NCBI GenBank assembly: GCA_016195805.1
Contig: JACPYT010000003.1
Location: forward strand, 1-64,000
Length of the DNA stretch: 64,000 nucleotides
Direction of reading: 5' to 3'
DNA from: Hydrogenophilales bacterium
GTDB lineage: Bacteria > Pseudomonadota > Gammaproteobacteria > Burkholderiales > Thiobacillaceae
Shown here: piece by piece, positions 43,736 to 52,810 of the stretch
Layout of the letters: each line of letters starts with the position of its first letter
Position numbering within the stretch: the stretch's first letter is position 1
Program-made: the position numbers and the translations under genes
Notes under the pieces: model-generated
Told to the model about the DNA's origin: nothing
The model's input: the letters and a program-made list of their open reading frames with translations, nothing else
The model's database searches: none

Positions 43736-45112
43736 ATGCCGAATACGCTCCTCCCCACCCCATCGCATGAAATGCCGCAGCAGAAGAGCGGATTGCCGAT
43801 TAGCACCCACCTCTATCTCGCCGTCGGCATGGCTCTTCTGCTCGGCATACTGGTGGCGAGCTACATGCAGGCCTCGGCCGGGCTCGACGCCTTGAAACAG
43901 TTCGGAACGATGAGCCAGCGCGCCGACCATCTGGACCGCTTAAACCAGCTGCTATCGGACGCGCAATCCTCGGTTCGCGGCTATGCGCTCACGCACGACC
44001 AGGCCTATTTCGACACCTATCGCGCAACTCGCCGAGAAATCCAGCAAAGCCTGGAGATCATCAAACGAGACGAGAAGGATGGTCCACAGGCTGCGGCCGT
44101 CGACAAGCTCGCCACCCTGGCGGAAAAACTGGCTGCCGGCCTGGAATTCACCACCCAGCATGTGAAAGAGGGCACAGCAATGGAGAAAATCTGGTTTGAC
44201 CAGAGCACTGCGGCCATGGATACCTACCGGCGCCAGCACGCTGCGATTAAAGCCGAGCTGGTCACAGAAAGCATGCAAAACGTCAAACAATCGGTACGCA
44301 GTTTCGAAACGTCCCGCCTCACCGCCGCGATACTTGCCGGCTCATCGCTGACACTGCTGGTGCTGGTCATCTCGCAGCAGCAAAAGAAACAGGACCTGCG
44401 GGAAAGGATCCAGGGCATGCTGGAGGCGGAAAACGAACGCCTCGAAAACGAAGTGCGTACCCGTACCGCAGAACTGACCAACCTTGCCACCTACCTGACC
44501 CGGGTGCGTGAGAAGGAAAAACTGGACCTGGCGCGCGAGATGCACGATGAACTCGGCGCGCTGCTGACCGCAGCCAAGCTCGACGCAGACTGGATCGAGC
44601 GCAAACTGCCTCCCGATGCGCGGGCATCGGTTGCACAACGTCTCGCGCGCCTGCGCGAGAACCTGATCAGCGGGATCACACTCAAGCGCCGCATCACCAA
44701 CAATCTGCGGCCCGCGCTGTTATACGATCTTGGGCTGATCGAAGCGCTGAAGGCCCTTGTCGATGAATTCCGGCAGGGCGAGGAGATCGACGTCGTCGCG
44801 GAGTTGCCGGAGTCCGAGCCCGAATTGTCGGATGACCTCTCGTTGAGCCTGTTCCGCATCATCCAAGAGGCGCTCACCAACATCCGCAGGTATGCCCAGG
44901 CCCGTCGTGTACGGGTATCGCTGCGCACGACTCCGAAGGCCATCGAACTGGAGGTCGAGGATGACGGCATCGGGTTCGACCTGGGGTCGCCCAAGCTCGC
45001 CCGTCACGGGCTGGCAGGCATCAAGCACCGCGTCTTCACACACGGCGGACGGCTCGAGATCCTTACCGCTCCGGGCAAGGGCGTCACGATCCAAGCGACC
45101 CTCCCCCTCTGA
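43736..45112 (+). CDS. CHASE3-type sensor histidine kinase (NarL/UhpB group)
   Basis: This 458-residue kinase has two membrane helices (~25-44 and ~197-213) enclosing a periplasmic CHASE3-like four-helix sensor. A cytoplasmic coiled coil and a HisKA_3 domain follow, with phospho-acceptor His270 in LAREMHDELGALL. The C-terminal ATPase domain has the N-box RIIQEALTNIRRYA and the G-box VEDDGIGFDL. HisKA_3 kinases pair with NarL/LuxR-type regulators; one lies just beyond, on the opposite strand (45564-46199). The signal is unknown. Confidence 0.9.
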   Translation: MPNTLLPTPSHEMPQQKSGLPISTHLYLAVGMALLLGILVASYMQASAGLDALKQFGTMSQRADHLDRLNQLLSDAQSSVRGYALTHDQAYFDTYRATRREIQQSLEIIKRDEKDGPQAAAVDKLATLAEKLAAGLEFTTQHVKEGTAMEKIWFDQSTAAMDTYRRQHAAIKAELVTESMQNVKQSVRSFETSRLTAAILAGSSLTLLVLVISQQQKKQDLRERIQGMLEAENERLENEVRTRTAELTNLATYLTRVREKEKLDLAREMHDELGALLTAAKLDADWIERKLPPDARASVAQRLARLRENLISGITLKRRITNNLRPALLYDLGLIEALKALVDEFRQGEEIDVVAELPESEPELSDDLSLSLFRIIQEALTNIRRYAQARRVRVSLRTTPKAIELEVEDDGIGFDLGSPKLARHGLAGIKHRVFTHGGRLEILTAPGKGVTIQATLPL

Positions 45113-45128
45113 ATGCCGGTTGATCGCC

Positions 45129-45518
45129 TCAGGACGGGGGGGAGGTCTGCGCCGCGGCGTCGTTGACGTAATCGATCAACTGGTTGATCTGCATGGATTT
45201 GTCGAAGAAGGCATCCATGCCGAATCGTTCGCAGCGTTGGCGCATGGTGGCGTGCGCATAATTGGTCAGCACCGCCTTGCGCGGGCTGCCGTACAAGCCC
45301 GAATCCGTCTGCAGCGCATCGAGCACGCCGATGCCGCTGCCCTGCTTGAGTTCGATATCGATAATCACCAGATCGACATGCAACTCGGCCAGCCGGCGCA
45401 ATGCTTCGGTTTCGCCATCCGCCGAGCCGCAATACTCCACTCCATCGAGTTCGCTCAACATGCCGCCGAGCAGTTCCTGCAACAGGAGCGAATCCTCGAT
45501 CAGGAAAACTTTCAACAT
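45129..45518 (-). CDS. Stand-alone response regulator receiver
   Basis: This 129-residue protein is a receiver domain without an output domain. It has the acidic pocket FLIEDS, the phospho-acceptor Asp54 in LVIIDIELKQGSG and the conserved Lys in FFDKSM. It could act as a phosphate sink or relay for the neighbouring kinase. It follows the LuxR-type regulator by 45 bases on the same strand and converges with the kinase gene (16 bases between stops). Confidence 0.87.
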   Translation of the reverse strand: MLKVFLIEDSLLLQELLGGMLSELDGVEYCGSADGETEALRRLAELHVDLVIIDIELKQGSGIGVLDALQTDSGLYGSPRKAVLTNYAHATMRQRCERFGMDAFFDKSMQINQLIDYVNDAAAQTSPPS

Positions 45519-45563
45519 GGTAGAAAAGGGGTGCGGTTGGCGCACCCCTCGGTGACTGTTTCC

Positions 45564-46199
45564 TTATTGGGTGATGAGTCCGTGTCGTAATGCATAGGTT
45601 GCCAGTTCGGCATTGCTGGTGACATTGAGTTTTTCTGTCAGTCGCGAACGGTAAGTACTGATGGTCTTGACGCTGAGATGCAGGTGTCCGGCAATGTCCG
45701 AGACCGATTCGCCGCGCGCCAGCCGCAAGAAAACCTGCAGTTCGCGATCCGACAGGGCTTCGTGCGGCTCGCCGCTGCGTTCGCCGCTCATCTCATCGGC
45801 AAGCAACTCTGCGGTGCGGGGCGACACATAGCGGCGCCCGAGCGATACGGCGTGAATCGCCTTCAACAACTCCGCCTGCTCGCAGTCCTTGCACAAATAG
45901 CCGTTGGCACCGTTCTTGATCATCGCCAGCGCATAGCTTTCTTCGGGGAAGCCGCTCAGGATCAGCACCTTGAGGTCAGGATGGCGCTGGCGCACTGTGC
46001 GCAGTACGTCCACCCCACTTTTGCCCGGCAGGGAAATGTCGAGCAGCAGCACGTCGCACGGCGTGGTACGCAATTGGTCGAGTGCGTCGTCACCACTCGC
46101 CGCCTCGAAACTGATGCTGATTGCGGAGTCTTCGCTCAGCAGTTCGCGAAAACCGGTTCGGACAATCTGGTGATCGTCAACGATGGCGACCTGGATCAT
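45564..46199 (-). CDS. NarL/LuxR-type response regulator
   Basis: This 211-residue regulator has a receiver with the acidic pair in AIVDDHQIV, Asp54 in LLLDISLPGKSG and Lys in YLCKD, followed by a LuxR-type helix-turn-helix (LSDRELQVFLRLARGESVSD, then LHLSVKTISTYRSRL). It is the likely partner of the CHASE3 kinase. The adjacent small stress genes are candidate targets. Confidence 0.9.
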   Translation of the reverse strand: MIQVAIVDDHQIVRTGFRELLSEDSAISISFEAASGDDALDQLRTTPCDVLLLDISLPGKSGVDVLRTVRQRHPDLKVLILSGFPEESYALAMIKNGANGYLCKDCEQAELLKAIHAVSLGRRYVSPRTAELLADEMSGERSGEPHEALSDRELQVFLRLARGESVSDIAGHLHLSVKTISTYRSRLTEKLNVTSNAELATYALRHGLITQ

Positions 46200-46247
46200 G
46201 CCATGCTCCCGCTCGGTAGGTTTCCGGGCGGCTCGTGTCCAACCACG

Positions 46248-46412
46248 TCAACGGCCGCGCACCAGATTAACCACGAAGGTGGCGAGTGCCATCACCAGGA
46301 ACACGATGAACAGAATCTTGGCGATGCCCGCCGCACCGGCCGCCAGTCCAGTAAATCCGAATACGGCGGCAATGATGGCAATGATAAAAAACACCAGGGC
46401 GTAATACAACAT
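46248..46412 (-). CDS. DUF1328 (YtjA-type) small membrane protein
   Basis: This 54-residue protein has two hydrophobic helices, with the DUF1328 pattern [20 protein letters not shown] followed by [19 protein letters not shown]. The family is small and often stress-induced; its biochemical role is unknown. The ATG at 46412 follows TCAGGAGAACGATC. A second paralogue lies 167 bases upstream on the same strand. Confidence 0.88.
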   Translation of the reverse strand: MLYYALVFFIIAIIAAVFGFTGLAAGAAGIAKILFIVFLVMALATFVVNLVRGR

Positions 46413-46578
46413 GATCGTTCTCCTGAGATTTATCGGAAGGGATCGGGAAGGGCGTAGTAATGGACGGGTTCCCGCAGTGACTACCTACAAGCTTACGGTT
46501 GGCCCTTGCTCGTGCCGTCGGCACCTGCTGAAAGCGTTGTCAGACAATGCCGACAATGGGCGCGGGTCCTCAGCCGGC

Positions 46579-46752
46579 TTACCTGACCGCCCGTGCGGCC
46601 AGCAGCCCCAGCAGCAGGAACAGCACAAAAAGAACGGCTGCGACATAAAACAGAATTTTGGCGACTGCAGCGGCGCCAGCGGCGATACCGGTGAAACCAA
46701 ACAGGCCGGCAACCAGCGATACGACGAAAAAGACCAAGGCCCATTTAAGCAT
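46579..46752 (-). CDS. DUF1328 small membrane protein (second copy)
   Basis: This 57-residue paralogue of the previous gene starts [20 protein letters not shown] and has [20 protein letters not shown]. The ATG at 46752 follows AAGGAGAAGTCAC. The two copies differ in the first and last thirds, so the duplication is not recent. Confidence 0.88.
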   Translation of the reverse strand: MLKWALVFFVVSLVAGLFGFTGIAAGAAAVAKILFYVAAVLFVLFLLLGLLAARAVR

Positions 46753-47083
46753 GTGACTTCTCCTTGCAGGGTTGCAGAAAAAATGTACGGGTACACGTCC
46801 ACGCGACGAGTGCATTTCATCGTGGACCGTGCGCCAGGCAGGTTCTGCCGGAATGCACCGGGAATCATTTCGGCCAATGGTGCATCTTGGTGTAGGCCAC
46901 GTCCGACATGACACGCGCTATGCCATCACGTCAGATGGCGCCTACTACCCGACCAAGCTTTGACGGACAAACGGCTGCGGCCTTATCCCATTCATCCCGG
47001 CAGCCCCGACCCCTACCATGGTGTCCAGGCCTGCAGACCGACACAGCCCCATTCGTCCGAACCAAGCACAACAGGAGCACCTC
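46753..47083. other. Intergenic region before the YqjD-like gene
   Basis: About 330 bases between divergent genes. I see no gene with a plausible start and ribosome binding site. Promoters for the leftward DUF1328 gene and the rightward membrane-stress genes must lie here; no clear box could be named. Confidence 0.45.
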
Positions 47084-47395
47084 ATGGAACCGATATCCCC
47101 GAACACCCAGACTACCCATTCCCCGAACGACACTGGCGCCAACGCCGCTGCGGAGCATGCCCGCCGCTCGCTCGACGAAGCGCGGGCAAGCGCGGCAGAA
47201 CTCGCGGCACGCAGCAGCGACACCCTTCGCGTCGGTGCGGCACGGGCTCGCGAAGCGATCAGCCAGACCACCGACCAGGCCGCTCAGTATGTGCGGGCAC
47301 AACCCCTGAAGTCCCTGCTGATGGCAGCAGCCGCGGGCGCAGCCATCGCGCTGCTGGCCGGCGCAGTCAACAAACGCCACGGCCATTCCACATGA
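47084..47395 (+). CDS. ElaB/YqjD/DUF883-like membrane-anchored protein
   Basis: This 103-residue protein has an amphipathic helical N-terminal part rich in Ala, Glu and Arg and a C-terminal membrane helix (KSLLMAAAAGAAIALLAGAV), the layout of ElaB/YqjD proteins that attach ribosomes to the membrane in stationary phase. The typical C-terminal patch preceding the helix, YVRAQPLKSL, is present. The ATG at 47084 follows CAGGAGCACCTC. It opens a three-gene set with YqjE-like and YqjK-like products. Confidence 0.82.
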   Translation: MEPISPNTQTTHSPNDTGANAAAEHARRSLDEARASAAELAARSSDTLRVGAARAREAISQTTDQAAQYVRAQPLKSLLMAAAAGAAIALLAGAVNKRHGHST

Positions 47396-47427
47396 TGCGC
47401 GCACGCGAGGGAGCCGGGAGCTGAGCG

Positions 47428-47805
47428 GTGTGGCCGCCCCTGTTCCGCATACTGCTCGGCGAGCCCAGCCTGCTGGCCGAGCACGTCACCGCCTATGCCG
47501 CACTGATCAAACAGGACGCCGCCGGCTGGCAGGCAAGACTGGCTCGACGGCTCGGCTATGTGTTCATGCTGGTGGCGGGCATGTCGCTGGCGCTGCTCCT
47601 TGCAGGCGTTGCGCTGATGTTGCACGCGGTCACCCATGCCTCGCACTGGCTCCTGTGGGTCGTGCCTGCGATGCCGCTGGGGATCGCGGCGATTGCGTTG
47701 TGTTGCCTGCGGTGCGAAGCACCGGCACACCGCGCGTTCGCCCATGTGCGGACACAAGTGGCTGAGGATTTGCAGTTGTTCGGCTGGAAGGAAACAGAAC
47801 GATGA
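47428..47805 (+). CDS. YqjE/phage-holin-III-like membrane protein
   Basis: This 125-residue protein has two central membrane helices (YVFMLVAGMSLALLLAGVAL and a second near residues 74-92). The soluble N-terminus has the LLAEHVTAYAALIKQD helix seen in YqjE-like proteins. It starts with GTG at 47428 and overlaps the next gene by four bases. Function unknown; context suggests envelope stress. Confidence 0.72.
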   Translation: MWPPLFRILLGEPSLLAEHVTAYAALIKQDAAGWQARLARRLGYVFMLVAGMSLALLLAGVALMLHAVTHASHWLLWVVPAMPLGIAAIALCCLRCEAPAHRAFAHVRTQVAEDLQLFGWKETER

Positions 47806-48203
47806 ATGCTGAGCATGACGTGGGCGCAGAAGCCGGCGCCGCCGCGCCTGCCGACGCCGAAGCCCGGCTGGCACGCAACCGCGAAGCCCTGCGACGCCGG
47901 CTCGCTCAGACGCAGGCCGACCAGCGATCCGGCATGCCCGGCGCACTCAACGAACTCGCAAGCGCGTCTGTCCCGATCGTGCGCCAGGCGGTTCGCCAGC
48001 ACCCCTACGCAAGCCTCACCGGCGCAGCGCTGGCAGGGGCGCTTCTGGTGCGGTGGAAACCCTGGCGCCGGCTGGGTGGATCGGTCCTAATCGGTTGGCT
48101 GGCCCGTCAGGCACTGGATCTATCGGCCCCGGACCACGGCCACGCGCTCAGCTGGCTGCTGGCCGCGGCCCGGGACAAACAAAAATCGAACCCTCCCCGT
48201 TGA
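47802..48203 (+). CDS. YqjK/DUF3618-like hypothetical protein
   Basis: This 133-residue protein has a charged helical N-terminus (RLARNREALRRRLAQTQAD), a short hydrophobic segment (ASLTGAALAGALLV) and a basic tail. It occupies the place of yqjK in the yqjDEK arrangement. The ATG overlaps the preceding stop. I can assign no function. Confidence 0.68.
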   Translation: MNAEHDVGAEAGAAAPADAEARLARNREALRRRLAQTQADQRSGMPGALNELASASVPIVRQAVRQHPYASLTGAALAGALLVRWKPWRRLGGSVLIGWLARQALDLSAPDHGHALSWLLAAARDKQKSNPPR

Positions 48204-48228
48204 CACGACAAGACTGGGGACATGAAAA

Positions 48229-49680
48229 ATGCGGAACGCTTCTCTGCCTGCAGACGTCGACCCGGCAGGCAACCCGACACCGACCGTTGCGCGCTTGCCG
48301 AGATGCCTTGCGGCAAGCGGAATGCTTTTCCTTTCTGCTTGCGTCACCTTGCATGAGACGCCCCCTGCCAACATGCCGCCCGCGCCGCTGGCCAGGCCGG
48401 TTGAATTCGACACGGCGAATGGGCCGATTTCCGCGCAAAAAAGCGGCCAGATCATCCGGTCTCTCAAAAGCGAATCCGGCGACACCGATATCCTGAAAAA
48501 GCATTTGGCACTCGAAGAGGCCATCAATCGGGACAGCCCGCTGGTTCTTGGCAACAAACTCGCCCTGCTCCAGGATGGTCCTGCCACGTACAAAGCCATG
48601 TTTGCGGCAATCCGCGCCGCGAAGGACACCATCAACCTGGAAACCTACATCTTCGAAGACGGCGAGATCGGTACCGAATTCGCCGATCTGCTGCTGGCCA
48701 AACAGGCATCCGGGGTTCAAGTCAACGTCATCTACGACAGCGTCGGCTGCCTGGACACGCCCAGGGAATTCTTCGATCGCTTGCGCAACAGCGGCATGCA
48801 GGTGCTCGAGTTCAATCCGATCAATCCGGCGAACGTCCACAAGAAGAAGTGGTTGCTGAACAATCGCGACCACCGCAAGCTGCTGGTGGTGGATGGCCGT
48901 ACCGCCTTTCTGGGTGGCATCAATATCAGCGAGGCCTATTCGAGCGGCTCGAGCGCCAAGACCGTCAGTAAGAAGGATGGAAAGACCGAGACCGGATGGC
49001 GGGATACGCAGCTGCAAATCGAAGGTCCGGTGGTCGCCGAATTGCAGAAGGATTTCATGGACACCTGGGCACGGCAAAAGGGACCCGCGCTGCCCCGGCG
49101 GAACTACTTCCCCAGGCTCGTCACTCGGGGCGACGAAATCGTGCGTGCCATTGCCAGCGAATCGGACAAGCCCGCCAGCCCGATCTATCTGACCTTGCTC
49201 TCGGCCATCGATCACGCCGAGCGCTCCGTCCACCTGACCAATGCCTATTTCGTGCCCGACCCGCAGCTGATCGATGCCTTGACCGGCGCAGCACGCCGCG
49301 GAGTGGACGTGCAGCTCATCCTGCCCGGGAAAACCGATTCCTGGGCGGTGTTTCATGCCGGGCGCTCGCATTATGCCGAACTGCTGCGCGCAGGCGTCCG
49401 GATCTTTGAGCGGCGCAACACGGTATTGCACGCCAAGACCGCGACGATAGACGGCGTGTGGTCGACCATTGGTTCGACCAATCTCGACTGGCGCAGCTAT
49501 TTGCACAACGACGAGATCAATGCCGTGATACTCGGTCCGGAATTCTCGCGCCAGATGGAAGCCATGTTCGCCAAGGATCGCGCGGCAGCCAAGGCAATCA
49601 GTGCCGACCAATGGCGACGCCGCTCCCCTCTGCTGCACATACAGGAGTGGCTGGCGCGGCGTTTCGAATACTGGCTATAG
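48229..49680 (+). CDS. Phospholipase D-family lipoprotein, cardiolipin synthase-like (ClsC type)
   Basis: This 483-residue protein has a lipobox (FLSAC, residues ~34-38) after an extended N-terminus and two PLD catalytic motifs: HRKLLVVDGRTAFLGG near residue 215 and HAKTATIDGVWSTIGSTNLD near residue 403. Duplicated HKD motifs define cardiolipin synthases and related transferases. The lipoprotein signal would put it in the periplasm, as in the ClsC-like group. It may remodel membrane phospholipids under stress. It follows the YqjK-like gene by 25 bases. Confidence 0.88.
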   Translation: MRNASLPADVDPAGNPTPTVARLPRCLAASGMLFLSACVTLHETPPANMPPAPLARPVEFDTANGPISAQKSGQIIRSLKSESGDTDILKKHLALEEAINRDSPLVLGNKLALLQDGPATYKAMFAAIRAAKDTINLETYIFEDGEIGTEFADLLLAKQASGVQVNVIYDSVGCLDTPREFFDRLRNSGMQVLEFNPINPANVHKKKWLLNNRDHRKLLVVDGRTAFLGGINISEAYSSGSSAKTVSKKDGKTETGWRDTQLQIEGPVVAELQKDFMDTWARQKGPALPRRNYFPRLVTRGDEIVRAIASESDKPASPIYLTLLSAIDHAERSVHLTNAYFVPDPQLIDALTGAARRGVDVQLILPGKTDSWAVFHAGRSHYAELLRAGVRIFERRNTVLHAKTATIDGVWSTIGSTNLDWRSYLHNDEINAVILGPEFSRQMEAMFAKDRAAAKAISADQWRRRSPLLHIQEWLARRFEYWL

Positions 49681-49840
49681 CGGGGAAGGCTACGCCCCAT
49701 GACGAAGAACAGAAGAACAGCGCACACCGGCTGGGCGAGCGGAAGAGACCTGAACGCTCCCCACCGGGAGGTACAGAACGATTCGGCACAGCCTGTGACG
49801 CATCTGTTTCCATTACCGCAACCAGACAAAGGAGCTTGGA

Positions 49841-50413
49841 ATGAATACGCTGATAGTCGGTCGCTTCCATCAGTTGTCCGATGCACAAAGCAGTTGGCGG
49901 GAATTGTGGCGCGCCGGTTTTCTGCCGCAGGAGATGAGTCTGTTTTATCTCAATCCACACGGCCAGCACGACATCCATCCAGCAGGAGGCGACGAAGATG
50001 AATCCCCGGGCACGCACGAAGCCGGTCCCGGCGCAGTACGCGGCGCCGTCGGCGGTGTCGGAGCCGGCGCGCTGGTCGGGGTGGCGACGCTACCTGCACT
50101 CGGCCCTGCAGGTCCTTTGCTGGGAGCGGCCGTGGGCGCCTATACCGGTGCACTGGTGGGCGCGCTGAAAAACATGGAAAAACCGGACGAGCATCCGGGC
50201 CAGACCGATATGCCGGACGATCCGATCGCCGAGGGAGAACCCCGCAAGCCGGGGGTCCTGCTGGCTGTTGCGGCCGAGACGCCTGCCAAGCGGGACCGTG
50301 CGATCGAGATCCTGGGTAAATTCTCACAGGAAGTGGAAGAGGCCCAAGGCACGTTGCGTGATGGCGACTGGGTGGATTTCGATCCGCTCATACCGGGCAC
50401 CGTGATCAGGTGA
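49841..50413 (+). CDS. Glycine-zipper hypothetical stress protein
   Basis: This 190-residue protein has an N-terminal ~45-residue alpha/beta segment (LIVGRFHQLSDAQSSWREL) and a central glycine-rich membrane-like region (GAVRGAVGGVGAGALVGVAT, then PLLGAAVGAYTGALVGAL). A conserved-looking C-terminus AVAAETPAKRDRAIEILG follows. The layout is like that of the gene at 53416-53967: a small domain plus glycine zipper. It begins behind AAAGGAGCTTGGA. No function is known. Confidence 0.72.
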   Translation: MNTLIVGRFHQLSDAQSSWRELWRAGFLPQEMSLFYLNPHGQHDIHPAGGDEDESPGTHEAGPGAVRGAVGGVGAGALVGVATLPALGPAGPLLGAAVGAYTGALVGALKNMEKPDEHPGQTDMPDDPIAEGEPRKPGVLLAVAAETPAKRDRAIEILGKFSQEVEEAQGTLRDGDWVDFDPLIPGTVIR

Positions 50414-50595
50414 GATGACGGCGTCGCATTCGCGTTGCTATCGCACGGAGCATCCTGATGGCCTGGATTCGGATATTTCCTACACCCAGCCTGACAGCCG
50501 GCCGACTGCCGATCCCGGTGATTTCGTCTAGCCTTTTCAAAACACACTGCACCGGAAACCACCCTGCCATGGCTGTTCAAACTCGATGGGTTGTC

Positions 50596-51309
50596 ATGAT
50601 GAGGTACCGTTCAATTCGCCTCTGCGCATTCCCCTCAGCTTGCGGGGCGAATGCCCTGCGCACCCTCGCGACTGTCGTTTTGATCGCCTGGGCCACGACG
50701 AGCGCGTCTATGGTGCACGCCGACCGGCTTGCCGGCGCTGCGCTCGCGCAGAAGGGATCCAAAGGAGTCCCCGCCTGCATGGCCTGTCATGGCGCAAACG
50801 GCGAGGGTCAGACGGCATCCGGCTTTCCTCGCCTGGCAGGCCAGCCTGAGGCCTATCTTCTGAAACAGCTGCAGGCGTTTGCCGGAGGGCAACGCAAGAA
50901 CTCCCAGATGGCACCGATCGCCAGCGCGCTCGATGCCCAGCAGATGCGCGATGCAGCCGACTACTACGCCAGCCTCCCGGGCTGGCGACCGCAGGGGCAA
51001 ACGCGTGCCCCGTCGCCCCAGTATGCGTTGGGCCTCAGGCTGGCCACCTCGGGGAACTGGAGCAAGGACGTACCTGCGTGCTTTGCCTGTCATGGCCCGG
51101 GAGGCGCAGGTGTTGCCCCCCATTTCCCCGCACTCGCGGGCCAACCGAGTGTCTATACCCGCAGCCAGATGAAGGCCTGGCAAACAGCCACGCGCACCAA
51201 CGACCCGCAAGGCCTGATGCAGTCCGTTGCCGAAAAGATGACCGACGCGGAATTCGACGCCGTCAGCCTGTATCTCGAACACCCTTCGCTGGACGAAAAG
51301 GGGAAATGA
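50596..51309 (+). CDS. tsdB: Diheme cytochrome c, TsdB-like
   Basis: This ~237-residue periplasmic cytochrome has a signal sequence and two heme sites, CMACH and CFACH, in duplicated halves, each followed by FPRLAGQPEAYL or FPALAGQPSVYT. Its stop overlaps the ATG of the thiosulfate dehydrogenase gene, the usual tsdB-tsdA arrangement in which TsdB accepts electrons from TsdA. The start is uncertain: ATGs at 50569, 50596 and 50599 all give an acceptable signal peptide. The name rests mainly on context; on its own it is a cytochrome c4-type protein. Confidence 0.82.
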   Translation: MMRYRSIRLCAFPSACGANALRTLATVVLIAWATTSASMVHADRLAGAALAQKGSKGVPACMACHGANGEGQTASGFPRLAGQPEAYLLKQLQAFAGGQRKNSQMAPIASALDAQQMRDAADYYASLPGWRPQGQTRAPSPQYALGLRLATSGNWSKDVPACFACHGPGGAGVAPHFPALAGQPSVYTRSQMKAWQTATRTNDPQGLMQSVAEKMTDAEFDAVSLYLEHPSLDEKGK

Positions 51310-52289
51310 ACATGTCGCACCCGCTGAAACACTGGTTCGAGAGCCAGAAACAAACCCGAAAATTCCACCCTGCATGGATCGCGCTGGCGGTTTCCGCCAC
51401 GCTGGGCGTCGCCGGCATCATATGGGTCCCCGCCGAGCTGGTTTCCAGGGCCGAAGCTCCGACCGCACACCCGCCGCCGCCTCCTGCGGCGGATAATAAG
51501 GAAATGCACCCTGCGGACATGCCGACGGTGATCGAGCAAACCCCCGGTCCGGCCAGACTGCGCGGGGCAAAAACAATCAGGGTCGATTTCTCCCCGCCGG
51601 CCGACGCAGCCATGCCCACCGATGAGTTCGGCGAAGCGGTCCGGCTCGGGAAAAACATTTTCACCGACACCCAGACCTATGCGCGTGGATACGTCGGCAA
51701 CAAGCTCAACTGCGTGAACTGTCACCTCGATGCCGGCCGCAAGCGGGACTCGGCACCCCTGTGGGCCGCATATGTCATGTTCCCTGCCTACCGCGACAAG
51801 AACAAGCACGTGAACAGCTACGAAGAACGGCTGGCGGGCTGCTTTCGCTTCAGCATGAACGGCAAGGCTCCGGCACCGGACAGCAAGGAAATGATTGCGC
51901 TGATCAGCTACAGCTATTGGCTGGCCAAGGGGGCGCCGACCGGCATCGCGCTCAAGGGACGCGGCTATCCCAAGCTGGCCGACCCGCAGCAGCCCCCGGA
52001 CGAGGGGCGCGGCAAACTCGTATTCGAAGCCAACTGCGCGCTCTGCCACGGGGCCGACGGGCAGGGAACGCAGGTAAGCGGACGCTATGTGTTCCCGCCC
52101 TTGTGGGGCCAGAACTCGTTCAACGGAGGCGCCGGCATGTCGCAGATCAAGAACGCCGCCGCGTTCATTCATGCCAACATGCCGCTCGGCAAAGGCAATA
52201 CGCTGAGCGAGCAGCAGGCCTGGGATGTCGCCAAATACATGAACAGCCACGCGCGCCCACCCGATCCCCGGCTCGCCAAATCCTCCTAA
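51306..52289 (+). CDS. tsdA: Thiosulfate dehydrogenase TsdA-like diheme cytochrome
   Basis: TsdA joins two thiosulfates into tetrathionate and passes two electrons on. The 327-residue protein has an N-terminal membrane anchor (residues ~23-45), a Pro-rich linker and two heme sites, CVNCH (C136-H140) and CALCH (C244-H248). Cys179 in EERLAGCFRFSMNG lies 39 residues after the first heme His, matching the axial cysteine ligand characteristic of TsdA (43 residues after it in the Allochromatium enzyme). This is the strongest evidence. The anchor rather than a cleaved signal is unusual. Confidence 0.85.
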   Translation: MNMSHPLKHWFESQKQTRKFHPAWIALAVSATLGVAGIIWVPAELVSRAEAPTAHPPPPPAADNKEMHPADMPTVIEQTPGPARLRGAKTIRVDFSPPADAAMPTDEFGEAVRLGKNIFTDTQTYARGYVGNKLNCVNCHLDAGRKRDSAPLWAAYVMFPAYRDKNKHVNSYEERLAGCFRFSMNGKAPAPDSKEMIALISYSYWLAKGAPTGIALKGRGYPKLADPQQPPDEGRGKLVFEANCALCHGADGQGTQVSGRYVFPPLWGQNSFNGGAGMSQIKNAAAFIHANMPLGKGNTLSEQQAWDVAKYMNSHARPPDPRLAKSS

Positions 52290-52453
52290 CACACCGCCAC
52301 TTGGATAGGCATTGTCCGACACGAAGTTGGGCGAAACACGATTGTAGGAACACCCGACGCGTCGTGAAATACAAGATACCTCGACAGGCTGGCGCCTGCG
52401 GGTCGGCGCTTTTTCAATGTTCAGTGCATGTTTCCCTATCGGAAGGAAAAATC

Positions 52454-52774
52454 GTGGCTACAGCCAAGCAGAAAGACGCGTGCGATTTCCTTGATGCCGA
52501 CCACAAGGCCGTCAAGAAGATGTTTATCGAATATGAGGAACTGGCCAAAACGCGCGGCAGTTCCAGGGAAAAGGAACGTCAGCTGGCGGAGAGAATCTGC
52601 CGCGAGATCACGGTGCACGCGCAGCTGGAGGAAGAGATCTTCTATCCAGCGGTGCGCAAGGCGATCAAGGAAGATCTCATGATGGACGAAGCCGGCGTCG
52701 AGCACGCCAGCGCCAGGGGACTGATCGCCCAGATACAGGAAATGACCCCGGGCGACCCCCTCTATGACGCCTGA
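52454..52774 (+). CDS. Hemerythrin HHE-domain protein
   Basis: This 106-residue protein matches the hemerythrin-like HHE fold, with likely di-iron ligands in LDADHKAVKKMF, TVHAQLEEEIFYPAV and VEHASARGLIAQI. Such small cytoplasmic proteins bind O2 or protect iron centres. It begins with GTG at 52454, after GGAAGGAAAAATC. It follows tsdA by 165 bases on the same strand. Confidence 0.85.
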   Translation: MATAKQKDACDFLDADHKAVKKMFIEYEELAKTRGSSREKERQLAERICREITVHAQLEEEIFYPAVRKAIKEDLMMDEAGVEHASARGLIAQIQEMTPGDPLYDA

Positions 52775-52810
52775 CACCGGGTCCGTTGTGCTTCTGTCGC
52801 GGAAAGCAAG

